64,000 bases of DNA from Starkeya sp. ORNL1 (GCF_012971745.1 NZ_CP048834.1:2294001-2358000); one strand, 5' to 3'. Positions 33,807 through 43,164 are shown, numbered from the stretch's first letter. The notes: generated by a model from the sequence alone, not told the origin. Numbers and translations are program-made.

Positions 33807-35108
33807 ATGACCGCTCGCGTCTCTCCCCAATCCCTCCCCGCTGCCGAATCCCTCTCGATGCTTGCAGTCCCCGGTGACCTGCCGCTGCCCGAGGCGGACA
33901 TTGACCTGCGCGTACGGCGCGGCACGCCCGGCTTCCATCTGACCAACCTCGCGCTGTTCTCGGCGGGCTTCTCCACCTTCGCGCTGATCTATTGCGTGCA
34001 GCCGCTGATGCCGGTGTTCTCCCAGGAGTTCGGCATCACCCCGGCGCAGAGCAGCCTCGCGCTGTCCGCCACCACCGGGCTGCTGGCTTTCGCCATGCTG
34101 ATCGCCAGCTCGCTCTCCGAGATCGTCGGCCGCAAGCCGGTGATGATCGTCTCGCTGCTGGCCTCTTCGCTCTTGATGATGGCCTGCACTTTTGTGGAGA
34201 GCTGGCACCAGCTGGTGATCCTGCGCGCGCTCGCCGGCATCACCTTCAGCGGCCTGCCGGCGGTGGCCATGGCCTATGTCGGCGAGGAGATCCATCCCGA
34301 ATCCGTCGGCCTCGCCATGGGCCTCTACATCGGCGGCAGCGGGCTCGGCGGCCTCGGCGGGCGCACCATTGTCGGCATCATCACCGACTTCGTGTCGTGG
34401 CGAACCGGGCTGTTCGCGGTCGGGCTGGTCGGCGTCGCCTGCGCGCTGATCCTGTGGCAGACGCTGCCGGCCTCGCGGCACTTCAAGCGCGCGGCGCCCT
34501 CCTTCAGGGCGCTGGCCGGATCGTTCGCCGGGCATCTGCGCGACGGGCGCCAGCGCGCCTTGCTGCTGCAGGGCTTCCTGCTGCTCGGCAGCTTCGTCTG
34601 CGTCTACAACTACACCGGCTACCGGCTGATGAAGGCACCGTTCTCGCTCAGCCAGGGCACGGTGAGCCTGATCTTCGGGGTCTATATCGTCGGCATCTTC
34701 TCCTCGGCCTATATAGGCGACCTCGGCAGCCGGCTCGGGCGCGGCCCGGTGCTGTGCGGCTCGATGGCGCTGATGCTCGGCGGCATATTGCTGACGCTGG
34801 TGCCGACGCTTCCCGTGATCATCGCCGGCATGGCGATCCTGACCTTCGGCTTCTTCGGCGCGCATTCGGTCGCCAGTAGCTGGGTCGGCGCCAATGCTCG
34901 CCACGCCAAGGCGCAGGCCTCCTCGCTCTATCTGTTCGCCTATTATCTGGGGTCCAGCACCATCGGCACGCTCGGCGGCGTGTTCTGGCTGCATGGCGAA
35001 TGGCCGGGCGTGGTGGCGCTGCTCGCCAGCCTGCTGCTGATCGGCCTCATGGTCGCGGCCTGGCTCGCCTGGCAGGGACGCGCCGGGCAGCCGGCCCGCG
35101 GCGTCTGA
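33807..35108 (+). CDS. MFS transporter (YnfM-like)
   Basis: 433 aa. A polar N-terminus of about 45 residues precedes 12 predicted helices in two halves. Features of drug:H+ antiporter-type MFS proteins are seen, including RKPVMI after helix 2 and SRLGRGP between helices 8 and 9. It probably exports a small molecule and is controlled by the adjacent LysR protein. Convergent with the ABC permease gene (5-bp gap). Confidence 0.9.
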   Translation: MTARVSPQSLPAAESLSMLAVPGDLPLPEADIDLRVRRGTPGFHLTNLALFSAGFSTFALIYCVQPLMPVFSQEFGITPAQSSLALSATTGLLAFAMLIASSLSEIVGRKPVMIVSLLASSLLMMACTFVESWHQLVILRALAGITFSGLPAVAMAYVGEEIHPESVGLAMGLYIGGSGLGGLGGRTIVGIITDFVSWRTGLFAVGLVGVACALILWQTLPASRHFKRAAPSFRALAGSFAGHLRDGRQRALLLQGFLLLGSFVCVYNYTGYRLMKAPFSLSQGTVSLIFGVYIVGIFSSAYIGDLGSRLGRGPVLCGSMALMLGGILLTLVPTLPVIIAGMAILTFGFFGAHSVASSWVGANARHAKAQASSLYLFAYYLGSSTIGTLGGVFWLHGEWPGVVALLASLLLIGLMVAAWLAWQGRAGQPARGV

Positions 35109-35112
35109 CCGT

Positions 35113-35925
35113 CTATTCGGTCTGCGCGGCGACGAGGCGGTTCTGGCGCTGGCGCAGCAGGCCCGCCAGTGCCGCAAGGCACAGCGTGCCGATGATCAGC
35201 AGGAAGGCGGCGGCGGCGACCGCCGGGCTGATATTCTCGCGGATGCTGGCGAACATCTGCCGCGCCAGCGTGCGCTGGTTGGGGCCGGCGACGAACAGCG
35301 TGATCACCACCTCGTCGAGCGAGGTGGCGAAGGCGAACACCGCGCCCGAGATCACGCCGGGCATGGCAAGCGGCAAGGTGATGCGGCGGAACACCGTGGC
35401 GGGATTGGCGCCGAGGCTCGACGCCGCCCGCTCCACCGAACCATCGATGCCGCCGAGCGAGGCGGTCACGCTCACCACCACGAACGGCACGCACAGCACG
35501 GCATGGGCGACGATGACGCCGAGATAGGAACTCGCCAGCCCAAGCCGCGTATAGAGGATCTGCATGCCGACTCCGAGCACCACGGCCGGCACCACCATCG
35601 GCAGCAGGAACATCACCCGCAGCAGGTCGGAGAACGGCAGCCGCGAACTGCGCAAGCCCAGCGAGGCGAGCGTGCCGATCACCGTCGACAGCACGGTGGC
35701 GCCGGAGCCGATGATGAGGCTGTTCACGATGGAGCGCCGCCAGGTCTCGCTGGTCTGCAATTCCACGAACCAGCGCGAGGAGAAGCTCTCGATCGGGTAG
35801 TTGAGGAACACGCTGGAATTGAAGGCGAGCGGCAGGATGGCGATGATCGGCGCCACCAGGAAGAACACCACGAGCGCGCCGAATATGATCTGCGCCGCGC
35901 GAAGGCCGGGAGAGCGGGCCGCCAT
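35113..35925 (-). CDS. ABC transporter permease (PotC-type)
   Basis: 270 aa, six helices, with an EAA-type loop near residues 170-190 (SVERAASSLGANPATVFRR) that docks the ATPase. I chose ATG 35925, one base after the partner permease stop; a start at 35967 would lie inside that gene. Second permease of a spermidine/putrescine/opine-class importer. Confidence 0.9.
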   Translation of the reverse strand: MAARSPGLRAAQIIFGALVVFFLVAPIIAILPLAFNSSVFLNYPIESFSSRWFVELQTSETWRRSIVNSLIIGSGATVLSTVIGTLASLGLRSSRLPFSDLLRVMFLLPMVVPAVVLGVGMQILYTRLGLASSYLGVIVAHAVLCVPFVVVSVTASLGGIDGSVERAASSLGANPATVFRRITLPLAMPGVISGAVFAFATSLDEVVITLFVAGPNQRTLARQMFASIRENISPAVAAAAFLLIIGTLCLAALAGLLRQRQNRLVAAQTE

Positions 35926-35926
35926 T

Positions 35927-37138
35927 TCAGGTCCCCACCATTTGCGGCGAGCGGGACAGCCGGCCATAGACCAGATACAGCGCGGTCGTGGTCACCAAAA
36001 GGATCAGCCCGAGCGCGCCGGCCATGCCCCAATTGGCGGTGCCGGTGGCGAAGAAGGCAATGACCGAGGAGATCATCTGGTCCTCCGCCCCGCCGACCAG
36101 AGCCGGGGTGATGTAGTAGCCGAGCGCCACCATGAAGACGAGCAGCGAGCCCGAGAGCAGCCCCGGCAGCACCAGTGGCAGCAGCACATGGCGGAAGGCG
36201 CGCAGCCGCGAGGCGCCGAGCGACGAGGCGGCCGGCATCAAATTGCGCGGAATGCCGAGCAGCACGCTATAGATCGGCAGCACCATGAACGGCAGCAGCA
36301 CATGGGTCATGGCGATGACGACGCCGGTGCGGTTGAAGATGAGTTGCAAAGGCTGGCTGACGACGCCGATGGCGATGAGGAAGTCGTTTATCAGCCCCTC
36401 ATTCTGCAGCAGGATCACCCAGGCTGCGGTGCGCACGAGCAGCGAGGTCCAGAGCGGCAGCAGCACGGCGAGCAGCAGCAGGTTGCGCACCCAGCCGGAG
36501 GCGGCAGCGGCGATCATCGCGTAGGGCAAGCCGATCAGCGCGCACAGCAGCGTCACCAGCCCGGCAATGGCAAAGGTGCGCACCATGATGGCGCGGTTCG
36601 CCGACGCGTCCGCGACGATGCTGCCATCGGTGTCGCGCTTGAGATCGACGGCGGCGAGCAAATTGCGGTCGGTATAACGCGGCATGGCGCGCTGCATCGC
36701 CTGCCAGAAACCGGGCTCGCCCCAGCGCTTGTCGATGGCGACGAGGTCCACGGGCTGACCGGGCGGCGCGTCGCGCACCGCGCTCGCGGTGCGGCTGAGC
36801 AGCGTGCGGAAGCCGGCGGCTTCGCTGTTCAGCCGGCGCACCGCATCGCCGAACGCCATCTGCTCGCTCGGCCGCCGCAGGTCTGCGACCAGCGCGTCCT
36901 GCACCGCCTTGGACGGCTGGCCGGCGCCGTCCCATCCGGCGATGGCTTCCGCTGTGTCCGGCAGCACGGCGCGCACCGTGCCGTCGGTGACGGAGACCAC
37001 GGTCATCATCACCAGCGGCCAGACGAAAAACACGGCGAGGAAGGCGAACAGCGGCGCCACCAGCAGCAGCGCCCTGACGCGCGAGCGTGCCCCGCCCCGG
37101 CTGCTGGCGCGCTGGCTCATGGCGCGATCAGCGTGCAT
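35927..37138 (-). CDS. ABC transporter permease (PotB-type) with large periplasmic insertion
   Basis: 403 aa, about 110-120 longer than standard PotB. The extra residues (about 48-165) lie between helix 1 and helix 2 and so face the periplasm; they are polar and contain LVAIDKRWGEPGFW. The helices after that and the EAA-type loop (ASSLGASRLRAFRHV) are normal. It overlaps the ATPase gene by 22 bp and is one base from the second permease. Confidence 0.9.
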   Translation of the reverse strand: MHADRAMSQRASSRGGARSRVRALLLVAPLFAFLAVFFVWPLVMMTVVSVTDGTVRAVLPDTAEAIAGWDGAGQPSKAVQDALVADLRRPSEQMAFGDAVRRLNSEAAGFRTLLSRTASAVRDAPPGQPVDLVAIDKRWGEPGFWQAMQRAMPRYTDRNLLAAVDLKRDTDGSIVADASANRAIMVRTFAIAGLVTLLCALIGLPYAMIAAAASGWVRNLLLLAVLLPLWTSLLVRTAAWVILLQNEGLINDFLIAIGVVSQPLQLIFNRTGVVIAMTHVLLPFMVLPIYSVLLGIPRNLMPAASSLGASRLRAFRHVLLPLVLPGLLSGSLLVFMVALGYYITPALVGGAEDQMISSVIAFFATGTANWGMAGALGLILLVTTTALYLVYGRLSRSPQMVGT

Positions 37139-38181
37139 TCGGACGGCTCGAAGCAGGCGAACGCCGCGCTCCCCACCGGCCCGACCGGAACCCGCCGCTC
37201 GACCTTGGCGACCAGAACAACGCCATCGGCGCTCAGATGCGAGCGCAGATGGTCGCCCTGATAGACATTGTCGGCGATGGTGACGGGAATGACGTTCGCC
37301 GCGCCGGCTTCGGTGCGCAGATGCATGCGCTCCGGCCGCACCGAGGCGAGGATGGGCGCACCGACCGCGACCGGCGCGGTCACCGCCGCCCGCACATTCA
37401 GGCCGCCCTTCAGCGTGACCTCGGCGACATCGCCCTCGACCTTCTGCACCACGCCCTCGAACAGATTGGTCTCGCCGATGAACTCGGCGACGAACCGGGT
37501 GCGCGGCCGGTCATAGATGCCCTCCGGCGTGTCGAGCTGCTCGATCTTGCCGGCATTGAACACGGCGATGCGGTCCGACATGGTCAGTGCCTCGGACTGG
37601 TCGTGGGTGACGAAGATCACCGTCAGGCCGAGTTTCCTGTGCAGGTCGCGCAATTCGAGCTGCATGTGCTCGCGCAATTGCTTGTCGAGCGCGCCGAGCG
37701 GCTCGTCCATCAAGACGACGCTCGGCTCGAACACCAGGGCACGGGTCAGCGCCACGCGCTGCTGCTGGCCGCCGGAGAGCTGGGACGGCCGGCGGTCCTT
37801 CAGATGACCAAGCCGCACCATGTCGAGCGCGCGGGCGACGCGCTCCTTGGCCTCGGCCCGGCCGACGCCGCGCATGGTGAGCGGAAAGGCGACGTTCTCC
37901 GCGACCGTCATGTGCGGGAACAATGCGTAGCTCTGGAACACCACGCCCATGTTGCGCCGGTGCGAGGGCAGGCTTTCGATGCGCACGCCGTCGAGCCAGA
38001 TCGACCCTTCGGTCGGATCCTCGAAGCCGGCGAGCATCATCAGCATGGTGGTCTTGCCGGAGCCGGACGGCCCGAGCAGGCTGAGGAACTCGCCCTTCTC
38101 GACGCGCAGGTCGAGATTGTCGACGACGCGCAGCGTGCCGAAGGATTTCGTCACCTGGTCGAAATGGATGAAGGGCGCCAA
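37117..38181 (-). CDS. ABC transporter ATP-binding protein (PotA-type)
   Basis: 354 aa. Walker A GPSGSGKTT (about 36-44), signature LSGGQQQRV, Walker B VVLMDEP and a C-terminal TOBE domain (about 275-350). Powers the PotB/PotC pair downstream. It starts 256 bp after the binding-protein gene, a gap filled largely by a family A repeat. Confidence 0.93.
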   Translation of the reverse strand: MAPFIHFDQVTKSFGTLRVVDNLDLRVEKGEFLSLLGPSGSGKTTMLMMLAGFEDPTEGSIWLDGVRIESLPSHRRNMGVVFQSYALFPHMTVAENVAFPLTMRGVGRAEAKERVARALDMVRLGHLKDRRPSQLSGGQQQRVALTRALVFEPSVVLMDEPLGALDKQLREHMQLELRDLHRKLGLTVIFVTHDQSEALTMSDRIAVFNAGKIEQLDTPEGIYDRPRTRFVAEFIGETNLFEGVVQKVEGDVAEVTLKGGLNVRAAVTAPVAVGAPILASVRPERMHLRTEAGAANVIPVTIADNVYQGDHLRSHLSADGVVLVAKVERRVPVGPVGSAAFACFEPSECTLIAP

Positions 38182-38263
38182 CCGCGGACTCCGGACTCAT
38201 GGGCTCACGCAGCCTAGCCGGCTGAAGCGGCTGGTCAAAGCGGTGCGTGATGGGGGCGCTCTG

Positions 38264-38370
38264 AGCATCCTTCGAGGCCGGCCGTCGGCCGGCGCCTCAG
38301 GATGACGTGGCGTTCAAAGAACCACGTCATCCTGAGGTGCTCGCGCAGCGAGCCTCGAAGGATGCCCGCA
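38264..38370. repeat. Family A repeat, inverted order
   Basis: GAGCATCCTTCGAGG...CAGGATGACGTGG followed by CCACGTCATCCTG...CCTCGAAGGATG: the two half-elements are in the opposite order to the 888 copy. Lies between the binding-protein and ATPase genes. Confidence 0.8.
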
Positions 38371-38437
38371 CCGATGGCGGCAAAAGGAAACGGCGCGGCA
38401 CATCAGGGCACCGCGCCGTTCAACTCGTCCGCGAAGC

Positions 38438-39490
38438 CTACTTCGCCAGCCAGGCGTTGAAGCGCTTGGTCATTTCCTCGATGTTGTCGACCCAGAACGC
38501 GCCGTCGAGCGCTATGGCGCCCTTCAGGTTGGCCTCGGCGGTCGGCAGGTCCTTGGCGAGGTTCGGCGGCACCATGGCGGCGGCTGCCTTGTTCGGCAGG
38601 CCGTAGGCGATGTAGTCGGGCAGCTTGGACTGGTTGGCCGGCTCGCTGGCGAAGGCGATGAAGTCCATCGCCGCGTCCTTGTTCGGGCTGTCCTTCAGGA
38701 TCACCCAGCTGTCGATGGCGTAGATGCTGCCGGGCCAGACGCCCTGGAAGTTCTTGCCTTCCGCTTTATTGATGCCGGCGAGGCGGCCATTATAGGCGGT
38801 GCTCATCACCACTTCGCCGGACGCGAGCAGCTGGAGCGGCTGGGCGCCGGCCTCCCACCACACGATGTTCGGCTTCAGCTGGTCGAGCTTCTTGAAGGCG
38901 CGATCGACGCCCTCCGGCGTGCCCAGCACCTTATAGACGTCCTCCGGCTTCACGCCGTCGGCCATCAGCGCGAATTCGAGCGTGTATTTCGGCCCGCGGC
39001 GGAAGCCGCGCTTGCCGGGGAACTTGGCGACGTCCCAGAAGTCCGCCCAGGAGGTCGGCGGGGTCTTCAGGCGGTTGGCGTCATAGCTGAGCATGGTTGA
39101 CCAGACGATGGCGCCGACGCCGCAATCGCTGACCGCCGCCGGCAGGAACTTGTCCTTGCCGCCGAGCTTCTGCCAGTCGATCTTCTCATAGAAGCCGTCG
39201 GCACAGCCGAGTTCCAGTTCCTCGGTCTCGACCTGCACGGCGTCCCAGTTCGGGACACCGGCCTTCACCTTGGCGGCGATGACGCCGATGCCGCCGTCCC
39301 AGCTCTCGTCGAGCAGCGGCTTGCCGGTCTTCTTGGCGAAGGGTTCGAAATAGATCTTCTTCTGGGCGTCCTGGTAGTTTCCGCCCCAGGAGACGACGGT
39401 GAGATCGCGGGCCGAGGCCACGCTTCCCGCCGCCATCAGTCCAAGGACAAGGCCGGCGCCGCCGATCCGCAGGAAAGCAGACTTCACCAT
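38438..39490 (-). CDS. ABC transporter substrate-binding protein (PotD-type)
   Basis: 350 aa. Signal peptide ending about residue 27 (SVASA), then LTVVSWGGNYQDAQ, the usual opening of PotD/opine binders. ATG 39490 is the best start; a frame to 39604 would spoil the signal peptide. Polyamine, opine or betaine-type ligands are all possible. It is downstream of the XRE-cupin gene on the same strand. Confidence 0.9.
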   Translation of the reverse strand: MVKSAFLRIGGAGLVLGLMAAGSVASARDLTVVSWGGNYQDAQKKIYFEPFAKKTGKPLLDESWDGGIGVIAAKVKAGVPNWDAVQVETEELELGCADGFYEKIDWQKLGGKDKFLPAAVSDCGVGAIVWSTMLSYDANRLKTPPTSWADFWDVAKFPGKRGFRRGPKYTLEFALMADGVKPEDVYKVLGTPEGVDRAFKKLDQLKPNIVWWEAGAQPLQLLASGEVVMSTAYNGRLAGINKAEGKNFQGVWPGSIYAIDSWVILKDSPNKDAAMDFIAFASEPANQSKLPDYIAYGLPNKAAAAMVPPNLAKDLPTAEANLKGAIALDGAFWVDNIEEMTKRFNAWLAK

Positions 39491-39631
39491 GGTGGAAGTT
39501 CCCCTGTTTGTTGCCTTTATCCGGGCAGCAAAGCACGCTCCCGATAGCGGTGACAGAATGCGAAGGGCGTATGCGCAGCGTCCGGTGAATATCCTGGACG
39601 CCATTGCTTCAAGTCGAGCCGCCCGTCTTCC

Positions 39632-40180
39632 TCAGTAAGTCGGAGGATTGATCGCGCTGACGATCTCGCTCGGGCCGTCGGCAACGTTGCGAAAGCGGTG
39701 CGGCAGCCGGCTGTCGAAATAATAGGCATCGCCGACACCGAGGACTTTCGACTGGTTCTCCACCGTGACCTCGACCGCGCCACGGATGATCATGCCGGCC
39801 TCCTGCGCGGTGTGGGAGAAAGCTTCACCCGTATCGGCACCGACCGCATAGGTCTCGTGCAGCACGAGTATCTGCCGGTTCGGATGATTGATGCCGATGA
39901 CGCGATAGGAGATGGCGTCGCCACTGCCGACTTCCGGCAATTCGCTCGCCTCATAGAAGGGCGAATAGGACGACATCTGCTGCAACTCGGAGAAGAAGCC
40001 GACCAGCGTGGTGCCGAGTGCCTCCAGTATGGCGGCGAGCGTGTCGATGGAAGGGCTGATGCGGTCCCGCTCGATCAGCGAGATCGAGGAATGCGACACC
40101 CCCGAGCGCAGTGCCAGCGTGCGTATGCCGAGCCCGCGACGGCGGCGCAGTTCGCGGATTCCGGGGCCGAGATTGGGCAT
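39632..40180 (-). CDS. XRE-cupin transcriptional regulator (PuuR-like)
   Basis: 182 aa. HTH at about 5-60 (TLALRSGVSHSSISLIERDR) and a C-terminal cupin sensor domain at about 105-178. PuuR-like proteins govern polyamine use, which fits the adjacent PotABCD-type importer. ATG 40180 has GGAG six bases upstream; ATG 40186 is an alternative. Divergent from the HisD-family gene, with an inverted repeat between. Confidence 0.9.
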   Translation of the reverse strand: MPNLGPGIRELRRRRGLGIRTLALRSGVSHSSISLIERDRISPSIDTLAAILEALGTTLVGFFSELQQMSSYSPFYEASELPEVGSGDAISYRVIGINHPNRQILVLHETYAVGADTGEAFSHTAQEAGMIIRGAVEVTVENQSKVLGVGDAYYFDSRLPHRFRNVADGPSEIVSAINPPTY

Positions 40181-40201
40181 TCGCATCTCCAACGCAGGCG
40201 T

Positions 40202-40233
40202 GACCGCTGGTGAATATAATAGACGCAGCGGTC
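40202..40233. promoter_or_regulatory. Inverted repeat spanning a TATAAT box between XRE-cupin and HisD-like genes
   Basis: GACCGCTG and CAGCGGTC, perfect 8-bp arms 16 bases apart. A perfect TATAAT (40215-40220) lies in the centre. The spacing puts arm centres about 24 bp apart, so a protein bound to both arms would cover the promoter. Probable operator of the XRE-cupin protein. Confidence 0.5.
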
Positions 40234-40297
40234 CCGGCCAATTGCCGCCGTCCCGTGGCGGCCGCACCATCGCGCACCCTCACGAGAGAATTCCCCC

Positions 40298-41572
40298 ATG
40301 CCGGACATCGCTCCCGCCCTTCGCGACAGGATCAAGCACCTCAAGGCGCCGCGCCCGGATGACGGCAGCGACACCAGCAAGATCGCGGCGACGGTGAAGG
40401 AGGTGCTCGACGCCGTCCGCACCCGGGGCGACGACGCTGTGCGGCACTATTCGCGCGAGTTCGACAAGGCGGAGCTCTCATCCATCGAGGTCACCGACGC
40501 CGAGCGCGCCGCAGCGTTGGCGGCGCTCGACCCGCAGACTCGTAGGGATACCGAGTTCGCCATCGAGCGGGTGCGGGCCTTTGCCGAGGCCCAGCTCAAG
40601 ACCATCCTGCCGCTGGAGATCGAGGCACTGCCGGGCCTGCATCTCGGCCACCGCGTCATCCCGGTCCAGCGTGTCGGCGCCTATGTGCCGGGCGGGCGCT
40701 ACCCGCTGCTGTCCGCGCCGGTGATGACGCTGGTGCCGGCCAAGGTCGCCGGCTGCGAGGAGGTGATCGCCTGCCTGCCGCCGGGCGCGCACCCGGCAAT
40801 GATCGCCGGCTGTCATCTCTCCGGCGCCGACCGCATCTTCCGCGTAGGCGGCGCGCAGGCCATCGCCGCCATGGCGTTCGGCACGCAGACTATTCCGGCG
40901 GTCGACAAGGTCGTCGGTCCCGGCAATGCCTATGTCAACGAGGCCAAGCGCCAGGTGTTCGGCCCGGTTGGCATCGACCAGCTTGCCGGGCCGAGCGAGA
41001 TCTTCATCGTTGCCGACGAGACCGGCGATGCCGAGATGATCGCCACCGACCTGCTGGCCCAGGCCGAGCATGATGTGCGCACCCGGGTCGGCCTCATCAC
41101 CACCAGCCGGGCGCTGGCCGAGGCGACGCTCGCCGAAGTCGAGCGGCAGCTCGAGGGCCTCACCACCGCTCCGGTTGCCGGCGCGGCCTGGGCACAGTTC
41201 GGCGAGATCGCGGTGTGCGACGACGAAGAGGCGATGATCGCCTATTCCGACCACATCGCCGCCGAGCATTTGCAGGTGCACACGCGCGATGCGCATGCCA
41301 CGGCGGCAAGGCTGCGCAATTACGGCTCGCTGTTCATCGGCACGCTGGCGAGCGTGGTCTATTCCGACAAATGCTGCGGCACCAACCACACGCTGCCGAC
41401 CATGGGCGCGGCGCGCTATACCGGCGGGCTCTGGGTCGGCTCCTTCGTCAGGATCTGCACGCATCAATGGCTCGATGAGCGCGGCGTCGCCGCGGTCGCC
41501 CCGCCCGCGGTGCGCCAAAGCGCGAGCGAAGGCCTGGAAGGGCATCGCCGCGCCGCGGCGTTCCGGCTCTAG
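40298..41572 (+). CDS. Histidinol-dehydrogenase-family oxidoreductase (HpsN-like paralogue)
   Basis: 424 aa, NAD-dependent, Zn-dependent HisD fold. Catalytic Glu-His is in AAEHLQVH. The Zn ligand pattern is Gln/His in LAQAEHD, Asp in YSDKCCGTNH and His in EGLEGH. The pocket segment reads VGAYVPGGRYPLLSAPVM instead of the HisD consensus, as in paralogues such as sulfopropanediol dehydrogenase HpsN. No other his gene is nearby, so it is catabolic, not histidine biosynthesis. Substrate is an alcohol (amino, sulfo or polyol type) probably imported by the neighbouring ABC system. Its 3' end overlaps the convergent phosphodiesterase gene by 4 bp. Confidence 0.87.
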   Translation: MPDIAPALRDRIKHLKAPRPDDGSDTSKIAATVKEVLDAVRTRGDDAVRHYSREFDKAELSSIEVTDAERAAALAALDPQTRRDTEFAIERVRAFAEAQLKTILPLEIEALPGLHLGHRVIPVQRVGAYVPGGRYPLLSAPVMTLVPAKVAGCEEVIACLPPGAHPAMIAGCHLSGADRIFRVGGAQAIAAMAFGTQTIPAVDKVVGPGNAYVNEAKRQVFGPVGIDQLAGPSEIFIVADETGDAEMIATDLLAQAEHDVRTRVGLITTSRALAEATLAEVERQLEGLTTAPVAGAAWAQFGEIAVCDDEEAMIAYSDHIAAEHLQVHTRDAHATAARLRNYGSLFIGTLASVVYSDKCCGTNHTLPTMGAARYTGGLWVGSFVRICTHQWLDERGVAAVAPPAVRQSASEGLEGHRRAAAFRL

Positions 41573-42336
41573 ACGGACGGCTCCAGGAAGCCGACGGAGA
41601 GCACCACCACCGAGTCCGGCTCGATGAGGATCACGCCATAGGCTGGCGCCTCCAGGCTGGTGGCGAAGCGCTTCTCGTTGAAGATCGCCTCGGCCTGGTG
41701 GCTGGTGCCGAACAGCGTGCTGAAGCCGATGCCATGCCAGACGCCGGAGATCGGCCGGTGCACGTGGCCGGCGAAGATGTGGCGCACCGCGCCGTGCCGG
41801 CCGATGACGTCGAGAAATGCGTCGACATCGACCAGCCGCACCGCGTCGAGCGCCGGCAGATGCACCCGGAAGGGCGGGTGGTGCATGAAGATATAGGCGG
41901 GCTGAGCGCTCGCCGCGTCCAGTTCGGCCTCCAGCCAGGCGAGCCGCGCCGGGCAGAGCCGGCCCTCGACCCGGCCGGGCTCCAGCGTGTCCAGCAGGAT
42001 CACCCGGCCCCGCCGCGTATCGAGCGAGCATTGCAGGAAACCGCCCGCGCTCGGCACTTCCGGAAAGGCGGTGAGCAGTGCGTCGCGGTCGTCATGATTG
42101 CCGACCATCAGCCGCCAGGGGGCCTTGAGGCCAGCAAGCCGGTCGCGCAGTGCCGCATAGGCGGCCGGGCTGCCATCGTCGGTGAGGTCGCCGGAGAGCA
42201 CCACGAGATCGGCATCGGCATGGTGGGCGTTGACATGGGCTAGGCAGGCCTCCAGCCGCGCCAGCGGATCGAGGCCGAGCAGGAGTTCGCCTGGTTCGAC
42301 GAGATGCGGATCGGTGATCTGGATCAGCTTGATCAT
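41569..42336 (-). CDS. Class III-type metallophosphodiesterase (CpdA/GpdQ-like)
   Basis: 255 aa with the full calcineurin-like metal set: Asp9-x-His11 (TDPHL), Asp50 (SGDLTDDG), Asn80-His81 (GNHD), His152 (MHHPP), and His191-x-His193 (GHVH). Hydrolyses phosphodiesters such as glycerophosphodiesters or cyclic nucleotides. No signal peptide, so cytoplasmic. Overlaps the phosphatase gene by 4 bp and closes the seven-gene ABC operon, which argues for a catabolic glycerophosphodiester-type role. Confidence 0.9.
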   Translation of the reverse strand: MIKLIQITDPHLVEPGELLLGLDPLARLEACLAHVNAHHADADLVVLSGDLTDDGSPAAYAALRDRLAGLKAPWRLMVGNHDDRDALLTAFPEVPSAGGFLQCSLDTRRGRVILLDTLEPGRVEGRLCPARLAWLEAELDAASAQPAYIFMHHPPFRVHLPALDAVRLVDVDAFLDVIGRHGAVRHIFAGHVHRPISGVWHGIGFSTLFGTSHQAEAIFNEKRFATSLEAPAYGVILIEPDSVVVLSVGFLEPSV

Positions 42337-43139
42337 GATGCGGCAGCCTCGGTCGCCGCGACCAGAGCGAGGAGTTCCTCGCGGGCGCCGGGCGTGGCGG
42401 CGATGATCCGGTCGTCGGCGAGGAGATCGCCGTCCGCCGCAAAATCATTGGTCCAGCCGCCGGCCTCGCGGATCAGGCACAGCCCCGCCATGCAGTCCCA
42501 CGAATTGATATGCGGCTCGTAATAGGCGGCGAGCCGGCCGCAGGCGACATAGGCCAGCATCAGCGCGCCCGAACCGTTGCGGTAGAACATGCCGCCCGCT
42601 TCCAGCAGGCGCCGGGCGAAATCCGCGACCATGCGCGGCGGGATGCGGCCATTGGCACCGAGCGCAAGCAGGCCGGTTTGCAGCGTGGCGCTGGCATCGA
42701 CACGGATCGGCGCGTCATTGAGAAAGGCACCGTGGCCTTTCGCGGCGACGAACACCTCGCCGGAGGTGGGCTGGTGGATGATACCGAACCGGATCTCATC
42801 GCCTTGCACCAGCGCGATGGAGATGCACCAGTCCGGCAGGCCGTGCAGGAAGCAGCTGGTGCCGTCGATCGGATCGACCACCCAGACATTGCCGGAAGTG
42901 CCCGGCGTCAGGCCGGTCTCCTCGCCGAGGAAGCCGTCATCCGGGAAGGTCTCCATGATTCGCCGATAGATTAACGCCTCCACCTCGCGATCGGCCTCGC
43001 TGACGACATCCTGTCCGCCGCGCTTCTCCTCGATGGCAAGCATGGCCAGATTGGCGAAATAGGCCGAGGCGAGCACGGCCGCTTCGGCGGCGACGGTGCG
43101 GGCGAGGTCGAGGCGGGGGTCGTCGGGCAGTGTCGACAT
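42333..43139 (-). CDS. Inositol-monophosphatase-family phosphatase
   Basis: 268 aa. Metal site Glu73 (GEET), Asp89/Asp92 (DPIDGT), and the second motif WDCMAG...EAGG near 210-225. Removes phosphate from inositol or other sugar monophosphates (also PAP or histidinol phosphate in relatives). ATG 43139 is preferred; TTG 43142 is one codon before. Translationally coupled to the phosphodiesterase, so together they could convert a phosphodiester to an alcohol plus phosphate. Confidence 0.9.
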   Translation of the reverse strand: MSTLPDDPRLDLARTVAAEAAVLASAYFANLAMLAIEEKRGGQDVVSEADREVEALIYRRIMETFPDDGFLGEETGLTPGTSGNVWVVDPIDGTSCFLHGLPDWCISIALVQGDEIRFGIIHQPTSGEVFVAAKGHGAFLNDAPIRVDASATLQTGLLALGANGRIPPRMVADFARRLLEAGGMFYRNGSGALMLAYVACGRLAAYYEPHINSWDCMAGLCLIREAGGWTNDFAADGDLLADDRIIAATPGAREELLALVAATEAAAS

Positions 43140-43164
43140 CAACGGATCGGTCCTTCAGGGTGCT

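Noticed and set aside
40298..41572. Histidine biosynthesis hisD
   Set aside because: Pocket motif differs from HisD, no other his genes are present, and the context is catabolic.
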